DNA from: Microcebus murinus
Lineage: Eukaryota; Chordata; Mammalia; Primates; Cheirogaleidae
DNA: 64,000 nt
Assembly: GCF_040939455.1 (NCBI RefSeq)
Contig: NC_134116.1
Span: 73,735,900-73,799,899, forward strand
Direction of reading: 5' to 3'
Shown here piece by piece: positions 52,236-64,000 of the stretch (within the stretch, counting starts at the first letter, position 1; every line of letters starts with the position of its first letter). The translations under genes and the position numbers were made by a program. The notes under the pieces were generated by a model. The model saw only the letters and a program-made list of their open reading frames with translations, did not search any database and was not told the origin of the DNA.

Positions 52236-53292
52236 ATTCTGACTATTGAATCACAGGCGAGGAAGAAATGCAAATTCAAGGGGTTTGCAGTGGGAAAAAG
52301 AGATGGGGAGGGAATCATGGCTGAACAAGTTCACAGAAAACTGGATTCCAGATCATTTTACCTTTCAAGTAGGGGCAAAGTGGGCCGACAACACAGTCTT
52401 TTCCAACAGATAACAGGCAGCCTAAAGAGTCAGCTTGTGGGTGATCTGAATCAGACTCAGGGATTAAAATAATTTTGCAAGTAGAATAGCCACTGAAGGC
52501 ATCTCGTTCAATCTCCTCAAGTTATAAATAAACTCAATGCCAAATAGTGGTAATGCACAGAATCGATGGAAACTAAAGGTTTGCCTGTAGCTGTCTCTCC
52601 TCCTTTCCTCTCTAGCTTTATTTTTTGTCTTCCTAGAGTTTTCTCTAGCCCACCCCCGCCCCTTCTGCTCAGCCACCCACCCCCTCACCCCCTAACTTGG
52701 CCATTATTTGAGGGGAGGCTGGTCCTTTCCATTCCTCTCTCTCTTGCAAATGGACCTGTTCTGGGCTCCTGTCCCATCTTGGCCTACCACCTACGAGGGC
52801 TAATCCAGTAAAATAATTTCAGCTGAGTTGATAATAATTGAGCCTCACACATCTGCCAGGTCTCTTTTATTCCCTGCATACGCGCTCAGCCACAAAAGGG
52901 CTGCAGAGACATTCGCCAGCTGAAAAGCATTAGTGTCATCCCTGACACTAGAAAATGACAAGAGGTTTGGGGCATAGGAATTCAAAGGGAACCTCCTATT
53001 TGCTTGTCAGCCTCGTGCAGAGCTGGCACTGAGACTGCTCTAAAGCACAGCTGGGGAGAGAAGCCAAAACCCAGGGAGGCGGGTGCTACGTGAGCCAGGT
53101 CGGCACCAGACAGCAGAGCTCTGGGCATGAACCTTTGGGTGCCTTCCCCAGCGCCGCCCTGAGGGAACAGGAAAACAGGAGGGCTAAGAAAAAAACAAAA
53201 ACCAGCCTGTCCTAAAGCTACCCTGTAGGCTAACAGTTCATGCCTCATCAGCTGGGGAGGGAAGTCGGGTTAGGTGGAGAGATGGTGTTTAC
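52236..53292. other. Gene-free stretch, nothing recognised
   Basis: Unique-looking intron sequence with a pyrimidine-rich block (52590-52750). Confidence 0.4.
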
Positions 53293-53617
53293 CTGGAAGA
53301 TCAGCTCATCTTGGTGCCTTGGACAACGTAGATCCAAGCTGAGCAGAGGCCGCCAGGGCACTCTGGGAGTCCCTACTCGCCAAGGCTTGGATCACGCCTG
53401 ACTCGCAGCAAGGGACTGGGGTGCCCGCAGCCGCCAGGCTTTCCACGAGGGCAGAGAGGCAACAGCTGCATCTACACTGCAAGTCCCTGGGCAAGTGAGA
53501 GCATCTGCTTAGGGAAGACAGAGCATGCTTTCTACAGGGCCCAGCAGATGTGGCTTCTACAGGTAAAATGAGCTCCTTTTGAAATGCAGACGATGATTTT
53601 GCACACAGGCACCAAAG
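53293..53617 (-). other. Exon-like block with strong splice signals, coding status unclear
   Basis: On the minus strand an excellent acceptor (ttcctgttcttctcag) lies before 53617 and a strong donor (TTCCAG|gtaaac) after 53293. The phase-0 frame is part of a 294-codon open stretch reaching 54190, and it stops (TGA) just before the donor. A shorter version from the acceptor ctctgctcag before 53338 (46 bp) is open as LDLRCPRHQDELIFQ in phase 2. Neither version accepts the phase-1 junction left by the exon at 55138 as an intact internal exon. It could be an alternative last exon, a noncoding exon, or chance. Confidence 0.25.
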
Positions 53618-53918
53618 CTGAGAAGAACAGGAAGACAGGCTTAAGCTTGCTGCAGAGCTTTGGCTCAGCCTGCGGGAGGACAGGGCCAGCAGACCTCGGA
53701 GCCTTTCAGTGTCCTGAAGCACAGACTGGCCCAGAGGCCTCTGCTGCGAGGAATGAGCCTCCCAGCAGAAAATACCGACTTCCGCGTCTGCCTCCACAAG
53801 GGGCGAAACATCTGCTCCTTGCACTTCCCCAAAACCCAACACTAAAGCTCTTTTGGGGGTCATTAGGCCTTCAGCCCTCAGTCTGTGAGGGTGAAAAATA
53901 CCCTTTTCCCCAACACAA

Positions 53919-53980
53919 ACGCATGTGCACACACACGCATGTGCACACACACATGCACACACAATCGCACACGCGCACAG
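53919..53980. repeat. Alternating purine-pyrimidine (CA/CG/TG) tract
   Basis: GCATGTGCACACACAC occurs twice, followed by mixed CA and CG steps. It creates artificial long frames on both strands. Confidence 0.9.
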
Positions 53981-54349
53981 CTCCCTACGGGAGGTTTCAG
54001 TCTTGCTTTGGGGCCGGGGATCCCAGAGAGAAACGGTTTCAAAAGGGATTGCAGAAGAGTAAGTTCTTCTGAATGTGGCTGGGGACAGCAGTTGGGGACC
54101 CAAGAGAGGCAGGTAGGAGACAAAGAACAGCTGGAGGGCTCCTGCGTAGCTGGTGGAAGACCTGAGCCTAAACCTCATCGTGGGGCACAAAACAGGTTAG
54201 CGGCCCCACAGACCTAGAGTGCAAAGTGGGGTTCAGAGGATGGTCTGTTGGGTGCAGGAAGAAATATTACAACCTCCGCTTCTATTTGCTTTTTATTTCC
54301 TCCTTTAACTGTATGTTTTATAATGTACATGATGCATTAATTTAGTGGC

Positions 54350-54480
54350 ATATGAATGCACTTTATATAAATATATACATCTACAATACATATATATAAT
54401 GTATATACATATATGTATATATAATGCATATACACATATATAATGCGCATATATAAATATATACATCTCCATGTGCTCAT
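54350..54480. repeat. (TA)n/(TATG)n low-complexity tract
   Basis: Repeated ATATACATATAT units with many self-complementary stretches. Confidence 0.9.
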
Positions 54481-55399
<919 letters not shown>

Positions 55400-55698
55400 C
55401 TAATCGGCATCCTTAATGACAGCGGAAACGAAGGTGCCATGACTGGGGCGGGGCAGAGCCGCCGGGACTTCCGGACTGTGGCTGTTGGAAGTGGCAGTGA
55501 CGGGGGGCAGGGGGCCAGAGCGTGAGTTTGCCCACCACGTTCAGAAAAGGAGTGCTCCATGAACCGGATTCACATGCAGCTCAGCGTGCTAGGATGGTGA
55601 AAGAAACCAAGATGTTTCACCCCAGCGTGTTTTGACATATTTCGACACGGTTGTTCAGAGGGCCTGCAGACACAAGTAGCCCTGCGAAGCTGGCTGTT

Positions 55699-55732
55699 GC
55701 GGGGGAGATTTGCATGCGGGGGAGATTTGCAT
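55699..55732. repeat. 17-bp perfect tandem duplication carrying two octamers
   Basis: GCGGGGGAGATTTGCAT is present twice in direct contact. Each copy contains the octamer ATTTGCAT (55708-55715, 55725-55732). Confidence 0.95.
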
Positions 55733-57636
<1,904 letters not shown>

Positions 57637-57969
57637 TTACTCGTCGTAAGCTATTTTTAAGTAGCTTTTCATTCCATCTTGCTTCTGGCAGCAGCTTCCA
57701 ATTTATCGTGCTAAAAACCCCACTATTCTTGTATCTAGAAGAACAGTTAATGTACATGGACATCTCAACCAAAAAATAATTTGCTGCTTTTATCAGTCAC
57801 AGGAAGTATATGCTCAAATGATGGAGACGTGGTTTCTAATGAATATATTTGTATGACAGTGAGGGGTGTCTGTTTGTTCTGCTCGGTGGGCACAGAAGGC
57901 ACCAATCACGCCCCAGGTCTGCCTAGTCCCTGGGGCAGAGCGGGAAGCAGAGTGAGAGATTTGGGATAG

Positions 57970-58135
57970 GGTTGCTATAGAAAACACAGACTGCCCAGTT
58001 CAATTTGGATTCCAGATAAAAAAAAAATGAATACTTTTTTAGCGTATGTATTCATAAGTATTTGTTATCTACTGTGTGTCATTATTCAAATTTAACTGGG
58101 TGTCCTATATTTTTATTTGCTTAATCTGACAGCCC
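57970..58135. mobile_element. Palindromic short DNA-transposon-like element
   Basis: 'gggttgctatagaaaacac', 'gcccagttcaatttggattcc', then 'caaatttaactgggtgtcc' near the far end are inverted versions of each other, as in a known type of old palindromic mammalian repeat. Confidence 0.35.
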
Positions 58136-58934
58136 CAGATGGGGTGGTGTGTATCATCCCCATTACCTGGGAAAGAGCCATTCAAAGCTTATCCCTCACT
58201 GATGGAAGGTTAGGTAACATCATTGTCATTAGTGGACAATAGTGCTATTATTTCTTTGAAATATCTCTGCTAAAACATATTCATTAAATATAGCATCCGT
58301 AAATATCTGTGAAGCACTGAAGTGAGTTCCACAAACACTACGATGTTACGCAGGAGAGAGTTCCAAGCCACTCACTTGGAATGAGTTCGCCCCTAATTCT
58401 TGCTATATAGCCTTAGTTCAGGCCCACATCAAACAGCGTCATCTTTATTCAGAAGGATGCAGATGTTAAAAACATGGGTTTCATGAACGATGTCCAAATA
58501 GTGCAAATTACTATTGACACTGAACTCAGTTCTCTTCCAAATTAGTTTTTCAAGAGGTATTTTCAAAATAAATTCTAATATACATTGTATGTCCAATGAT
58601 GGTTAATGGCATCTACTGGTATACACTGTATATCAAAAGGATACAGAATTGTATCTACTGGCACCTGAGAGCATTTTTATATTGATTTTTAAAAAATAAT
58701 TTCTGTCTAGAGCAGCAGAAGAGGACAGGGTTCCATTACATGTGGCCTCTTACTTTAGATGACCTTGTAGGAGAGGATGCAGGGGCTCAATGGTTCTCAT
58801 AGTGACCCCGTAAACCGCCCCTGAGCAGACAGTTCATAGAGAGAAGGAAATTGTAGGGCTCAAAATCAGGGCACCCCTTAAGATATTTTGGAAATCATCT
58901 GATACTGTCCTTATAATTTCCATCTATAACTTAG
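58136..58934. other. Intron sequence, nothing recognised
   Basis: AT-rich unique DNA. Confidence 0.4.
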
Positions 58935-59318
58935 TGCTATGGTTTGAATGTGTCCCCCCAAAGCATGTGTGGGAGACTTAATCACCAAAGCAACCGTGTT
59001 GGGAGGCTGGGCTAATGAGAGGTGATTAGATCATTGTCCTCATGAATGGGTGAATACTCTTATTGTGGGAATGGGTTAGTTATTGCAAGAGTCGCTTCCT
59101 GATAAAAGGATGAGTGTGGCTCCCTCCTTCTTTTTCTCACTCTCACATTCTCTTGCCCTATTACCTTCTGCCACAGGATGATGCAGCAAAAAGGTTCTCA
59201 CAAGGTGCCAGCTCTTGGCTTCCCAACCTCCAGAACCAGGATCTGAATAAATTTCTGTTCATTATAGATTACCCAGTCTCAGGTATTCTGTTACAGCAGC
59301 ACAGAATGGACTAAGACA
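58935..59318 (+). mobile_element. Solo LTR of MaLR type
   Basis: Starts TG, ends CA. It runs 'tatggtttgaatgtgtccccccaaag', 'gaggtgattagatcattg', 'ggcttcccaacctccagaacc', 'aataaatttctgttcattatagattacccagtc', 'aatggactaagaca', in MaLR order. Confidence 0.85.
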
Positions 59319-59789
59319 CCTGGTTTTTATAATTTACTAATAGCTTTACAGGGAAAAACAAATATCTATTGAAATACTTGACACATATATCTATGTCTCT
59401 TCCCTAGGGCTACCATTCAATGGCAAATGTTTTCAGTTTCTGTATGTGTTCTGTGCTGTTTGCCAAGGTTATAGATAATTAAGTCATCGTTCTACCCTTG
59501 AGACAACTAGTGTGATTAGAAAGATATCTGCAGGACAAACAGATGTGGAATGCAATAAATCTTGCAACCATAACCCTGGGAACTATGCTTCTTGCATGGA
59601 GATAAGAATTCAGAATCACCTAGGAAGGATTTCTCAGAATATAGCTGCTGAACCTCGTCCCAGACATTGAGAATCTCTAGAAGTGGGAGCCATGCACTTA
59701 CCCTGTGAACGAATGTCTCATGTGCTTAGCAGTCACTGACTCAGAGCTTTGAATAAAGATGATGGGGTAGCCCTGAGACTGAGGGGTTG
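59319..59789. other. Gene-free stretch, nothing recognised
   Basis: Unremarkable intron sequence. Confidence 0.4.
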
Positions 59790-60065
59790 TGTCGGGGAAG
59801 AGGAGGAAGACAGGGACTAAAAGGCAGACACAGCACAGGGCTCTGATGACAGGTCAGCATGGAAGCAAACAGTCCCCAGCGTGTCCATGCAACATGGCTG
59901 GTTGGCAAAAGGGTGGGGCGTGCAGGGAAGGGAGGAGTAGCTGAGGGTCAAGTAGGAGAGGTAAGTTGGGGCCAGGTTCCGAAGGGTCTTAAAAACATCT
60001 GGTCCACATGCACCAGGATGGAGCAGTAGAGAAGTAGGAAGTTGGAAGATGGAGATTAAGATCCC
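59790..60065 (+). repeat. Partial copy of the old dispersed repeat family
   Basis: 'gtaagttggggccaggttccgaagggtc' and 'ctggtccacatgcaccaggatgg' match the family. Confidence 0.5.
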
Positions 60066-60829
60066 GAAAAAGCAGAAACCAGGGCCTAGACTTTAGCCTA
60101 AGTTCCTTTGGAGACAAAGTTCTCACTCTTCATCGATCCTCGGTACTTATCACAGCACTAGACCTCACTAAATATTTATTAAATTAATGAGTGAACAAAA
60201 AACACCCTAAAAACATAATTGTTATGGATTAGCAATTAATATCTGAACCGCACTCCAGTGACTGCCAGTGTGATCTATGTTAGGGTAACTCCTAATCAAC
60301 TATGTACTGTTCAGTCCATAGTGTGGGCTTCGCTCTTCTCGACAAAGGGAGGCTTTCATTGTCTCTGTACAATCTCCCGGTAATGAGCTCCTTCACACGT
60401 TAGTAAGAAGAGAGGTTCCTGATATAAGGGGATCCAACCAACACCTGAACCCCCACAGTGGTGCTGAAGTATAGGCAAAAATAATAAGCATGACTCAGTG
60501 AACCTGAACCAAAGACCCTTCCAGGGGGCCATCCATGCTCCCCAGGAGCTCAGCTCCCCTTGTTTCTTTTCCACTTGGTAACTGCGATACTAGAGTGGTT
60601 TAGCCCAAAGAAATAAATTGGCCCATTTTGAGATTGCGCATGACATCTGCAGAAAGGCCCAATCCAAAAGTAAACTTAGAGCATGGACCATTCAACACCC
60701 TCAGAAGCATCAGCACATAATCTCAGCTAACTGGGAGTTAGTCGTGTTGACTGTATCAGCTGCTCTGATCCATCAAAGCCAAGTTCTCCAAGCCCGAATG
60801 TGAAAACAATCACCTTCTAGCGTTTCTCA
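60066..60829. other. Gene-free stretch, nothing recognised
   Basis: Unremarkable. The frame at 60356-60574 has no splice sites. Confidence 0.4.
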
Positions 60830-61560
60830 CTCGCTTGCATTGATTCATTCATGAGGATTCAAGACTAAAACATGGCCTGTGCTTCAGATGCTTCAAGTAG
60901 TAGAGAAACAAACACACACACAGAAGATAATTACAATGTCATGTGATAAGTCCTGCAAAAGAGGTATGAACAGGGGCTGCTAAAACACGGGGGAGGGCCA
61001 TGACCCAAAGTGGGCAACCAGAGAAGGCTTCCAGGATAGAAATGAACCGACATCTGGACTTGAGTTATGCATAGACACGGGCTAAGTGAAGGGAGGAAGA
61101 GGTGTTCCGGGGGCAGAAGCAATGTGTGCAGATGGCAGGAGGCCGCAGGAGGGCCGTGAGACTGGAGGGCAGCTGGGGTCTTGTCACTGAGTATGGGGAC
61201 TGGATAGGGAGGAGGCAGGGGGCTGGCCAGGATCAGACTGAACAAGAGTCATGTAAGGCAAATGCTTTTACCTGGAGGACAACAGAGAGTCACTAAAGGG
61301 TTTTAAGCTGTAAAATGACATCAATTTGCCCATCCGGAGACTCACTCTGGCTGTAGCACGGACAGTGGATTTGAGGGAACCACAGTGGCAAGGGGAGCAG
61401 GAGTGGAGATCACCAATGGAGAGACAGGGGCAGCCCGGCCAAGGCAGGGCGAGGGAAGGGAGAGAAGCAGTCGGAGGCAGGAGATCAGGAGGGCATCTCG
61501 ACAGGTCTTGAGTTGAATGGACAACTTTGATTGGAAGCTCAAAAATGTCTCTTAAAAATG
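60830..61560 (+). repeat. Copy of the old dispersed repeat family
   Basis: 'gcattgattcattcatgagg', 'gggttttaagctgtaaaatgacatc', 'ggagactcactctggctgtagcac' and 'gagaaggcttccaggatag' are in family order. Confidence 0.6.
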
Positions 61561-62012
61561 CTGGCACATCAAATGTTTCCCCATGACCCTTAATGCATAT
61601 CTGCAGTTACAGAGATCTTTCCATGCCATATCCATAGAGCTTGAGAAAAGGTACTTCCTATGTAGCCTGTCCATCATTCATCAAAGAGTTACGGATCTCA
61701 TTCTGTATACCAGTCTCTGTACTTGGCCCTGAGTGAATGATGGCCTTGGTGAGCTTACTGAATAGTGGAGAAAAGAGTAAAACGAAAACAACAGAAAACA
61801 AGAATCAGTAACAAAGGACTTCAAAATGGAAGGAAACAATTGAGAGGGTAGCAGGCCTCCTCGGATAAAACAGCAAGAAAAGGTCGCAAAGAGGAGGGGA
61901 TTTCTAAGCTTGGGGTCTCCAAAATGACAAAGTGAAAGCACAGAAGGAGCTGGGGAAGAGCACTTCAGCAATGAAATGCTCACCTGAACACTGGCCAAAG
62001 GGGGAAAGAAGC
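61561..62012. other. Gene-free stretch, nothing recognised
   Basis: Unremarkable. Confidence 0.4.
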
Positions 62013-62145
62013 TGGCATCTTTCTGGTCTGTGTGTCTACTTTTATACCTGTGCCATGCTGTTTGGGTTACGATAGCCTTGTCATATAATTTGAAGTCAGG
62101 TAATGTGATGCCTCCAGATTTGTTCCTGATGCTAAGAATCGCCAT
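62013..62145 (-). mobile_element. L1 ORF2 fragment, minus strand
   Basis: The minus frame gives [17 protein letters not shown] followed by [15 protein letters not shown], which is L1 ORF2. Confidence 0.9.
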
Positions 62146-62559
62146 CCCTCACTAACTTGCACAAACTGTCTACCTGCATTGATTTCAGCACAATCTATCA
62201 GATGCATGTAGCCACAATCCTCTACCCTTTATAAAAGCCCCTACTCTCTGTTGGGGAGATGGATTTGAGGCTATGTTCCCTGTCTACCAGCTGAGGTCAT
62301 TTGTATTAAAATTTCCTTTCTTTCTTGGAAATTCTCATCATCTCAGTAATTGGCTTTCTGTGCAGTGAGCAACCAGCCCTAGGCTGGAACCCGTTTGCAG
62401 TTTCAGAAACATCATCTTCTCAAGTGCCCGTGCCACACCCTGCTGATTGTGCCTCCACCTGCACTGCCTGACCTGTATCAAGTCACCTTCCTCCTCTCTG
62501 GGCTGCTCTGATAGCCTCCTGATGGCCTCCTTCCTCCAGACTGGGCCACCTCCACTCTT

Positions 62560-63440
62560 CACCCCATAGGGGTGAGGCTTCTAAAGCCCGAGTCTGAATG
62601 GTATCACTACCATCATAAAACCTTTTAATTGCTCCTGGGGTAAATCTAAACTCCTTGGCATGCCCTGCAAGGCCCTTCCAGACCGATGCTCTCTGCCCAC
62701 GGTGGTCTCTTCTTTAGCCCTCCCCTCACCCTTGGCTGTTCTACTCATGCTGAAGTTCTTTTAGTTCCTCAAATATTCCTCTAGGCATTCACGATCCAGC
62801 AACAACACTCTCCCCTATGTCTTTGTCCGGCTAATTCCTCTTTATCCTTCAGTCCCAGGAAGGGAAGCCTTTCCTGACCCCCACCCACATTAGTGGGTGC
62901 TGGACGTGGGTGCTGGTGGGTGACCCCCACCCACATTAGGGAGTGCTGGACGTGGGTGCTGGTGGGTGACCCCCACCCACATTAGTGAGTGCTGGACGTG
63001 GGTGCTGGTGGGTGACCCCCACCCACATTAGTGGGTGCTGGACGTGGGTGCTGGTGGGTGACCCCCACCCACATTAGTGGGTGCTGGACGTGGGTGCTGG
63101 TGGGTGACCCCCACCCACATTAGTGGGTGCTGGACGTGGGTGCTGGTGGGTGACCCCCACCCACATTAGTGGGTGCTGGACGTGGGTGCTGGTGGGTGAC
63201 CCCCACCCACATTAGTGAGTGCTGGACGTGGGTGCTGGTGGGTGACCCCCACCCACATTAGTGGGTGCTGGACGTCCTCCCGTGCACCCCTGCAACCCAC
63301 ATTTCTCGCAAGGTTCACCTTTATATACTGGATAGTTCTTGTTTGCAAAATTGCCTGTTTCCCTGTCTACACCGTGAGTTCCTTGAGGGAAGAAGCCACA
63401 TCCAAGCTGCTCACCACCGCGTCTCCAGTGCCTATCACAT
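62560..63440 (+). repeat. L2 element split by a minisatellite
   Basis: L2 wording ('tggcatgccctgcaaggccc', 'gaagggaagcctttcctgacc') leads to the 46-bp array. After it the L2 3' end resumes ('gtgagttccttgagggaagaagcc', 'cagtgcctatcac'). Confidence 0.75.
62876..63274. repeat. 46-bp minisatellite, 8.7 copies
   Basis: The unit starts GACCCCCACCCACATTAGTG at 62876, 62922, 62968, 63014, 63060, 63106, 63152, 63198 and 63244 (partial). Copies are nearly identical (second, third and eighth differ at GGGAG/GTGAG). Each contains CCCACC...GTGGGTG self-complementary parts. Confidence 0.98.
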
Positions 63441-63473
63441 GACCATGGGAAAAAGAAAAACAAACATGTTTAC

Positions 63474-63630
63474 CTTCTGCTAGGTCCACAAAGTCTCTCT
63501 GAGTAACGGAAACAAACTGATTTGATATCGATTTCTTAACTTCTTCCAGTGAGGCTGGGATTGTCCAAGGGGGGCAGACCTTTAATGTTGTCTTCTGTTG
63601 ACTTTCAGGTAGTGTCCACGTAAAAAAGCC
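63474..63630 (-). CDS. Internal exon of an unrecognised minus-strand gene (most 5' exon seen)
   Basis: On the minus strand a pyrimidine-containing acceptor ending in TTTATAG precedes the block, and a donor AAG|gtaaac follows it. The 157 bp are open in phase 0 for 52 codons, with one base left over. The other two frames hit stops within about 17 codons. The peptide begins GFFTWTLPE and later contains PPWTIPASLEEVKK and SVTQRDFVDLAE. The leftover G joins the first two bases of the exon at 57605 to make GCT, so the frame runs on without a break. GFFTW resembles the last strand of a WD/beta-propeller blade, but a single strand cannot prove this. The gene must continue to the right, because the block starts with an acceptor and no start codon. 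A 46-bp minisatellite ends about 200 bp from its donor side. Function unknown. Confidence 0.8.
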
Positions 63631-64000
63631 CTATAAATGCAAAGCAGTTTTCAAGAAAGTCCGTATAGATCCCAATGGAGTCGAGAACATGAGTAGTCAC
63701 GTGTACACATTCTTTTGAATTCTTTGTGCTCAGCAATTGCACTGAAGCTGCATGCATGCAAGGAGCCGTTGGTTTACCTAGCTGTTAACTCAGGTACTTT
63801 GTGCATCTCTTTGATTTTTTTCATATTGGTGACAAGAAAATAAGATTGAAAACTTCAAAGAGTTGCGCTTCTAAGCAGAATTCTCTTGCAGATAAGGCCA
63901 GGGGAGGAGAAAGGCCACATTAATCCTGTCTCTGGGCAGACATTGGCAAGCAGCACAGACAGCCGCTGCTCTTCCCTTGGGAGCCCCGGAGGGAAACCTC
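63631..64000. other. Intron sequence to the right edge
   Basis: The acceptor of the exon at 63630 is here. No further exon is seen. A GTTTAC site near 63770 has no acceptor with a pyrimidine tract. Confidence 0.4.

Noticed and set aside
62876..63274. Could the 46-bp repeats be a CRISPR array?
   Set aside because: Units are contiguous with no unique spacers, in a primate genome inside an L2. It is a minisatellite.

Overview
This window is nuclear DNA from a strepsirrhine primate, most likely a lemur. The evidence is at least nine dimeric Alu elements. Most of them carry the strepsirrhine-type left arm ('GCCGTGGCGTCAGCCTAGC') and the TA-rich linker containing 'TTGGCCAATTAATTTC'. Around them lie older mammalian repeats (L1, L2, MIR, MaLR LTRs), with intron-like spacing and no bacterial-style gene density. 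Almost all short open frames here are chance frames in repeats or GC-rich DNA.

The only protein-coding signal I can defend is one multi-exon gene on the minus strand, entering from the right edge. Three consecutive exons (63474-63630, 57429-57605, 55138-55299) join in phase and give about 165 codons without a stop. Three further exon-like blocks with good splice sites lie downstream (29964-30040, 21905-21998, 16572-16802). The most distal block contains a WD-repeat-like strand (EDGAIYFWS), and the most proximal starts with the similar GFFTWTLPE. I do not recognise the gene. A beta-propeller protein is only an inference, and exons are clearly missing between 55138 and 30040 and around the 21.9 kb block.

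Layout: 1-600 may be the 3' end of something further left (a poly(A) signal at 589-594, weak). 600-16500 is repeat-rich, with a 166-bp inverted duplication at 12330-12990. 16572-30040 holds the three distal exon blocks plus Alus, MIRs, MaLR LTRs and a possible conserved noncoding block at 24.2-25.2 kb with a palindromic octamer. 30-53 kb reads as a long intron filled with Alus, two L1 remnants, L2s, a possible ERV LTR and a 43-bp-arm hairpin at 31162-31260. 53-64 kb holds the three best exons, a 46-bp minisatellite expanded inside an L2 next to the first exon, and another MaLR LTR.

I found no tRNA, rRNA, CRISPR array, operon or exotic system. The most unusual objects are the two inverted duplications, the minisatellite beside an exon, the octamer palindrome, and the unidentified gene itself.
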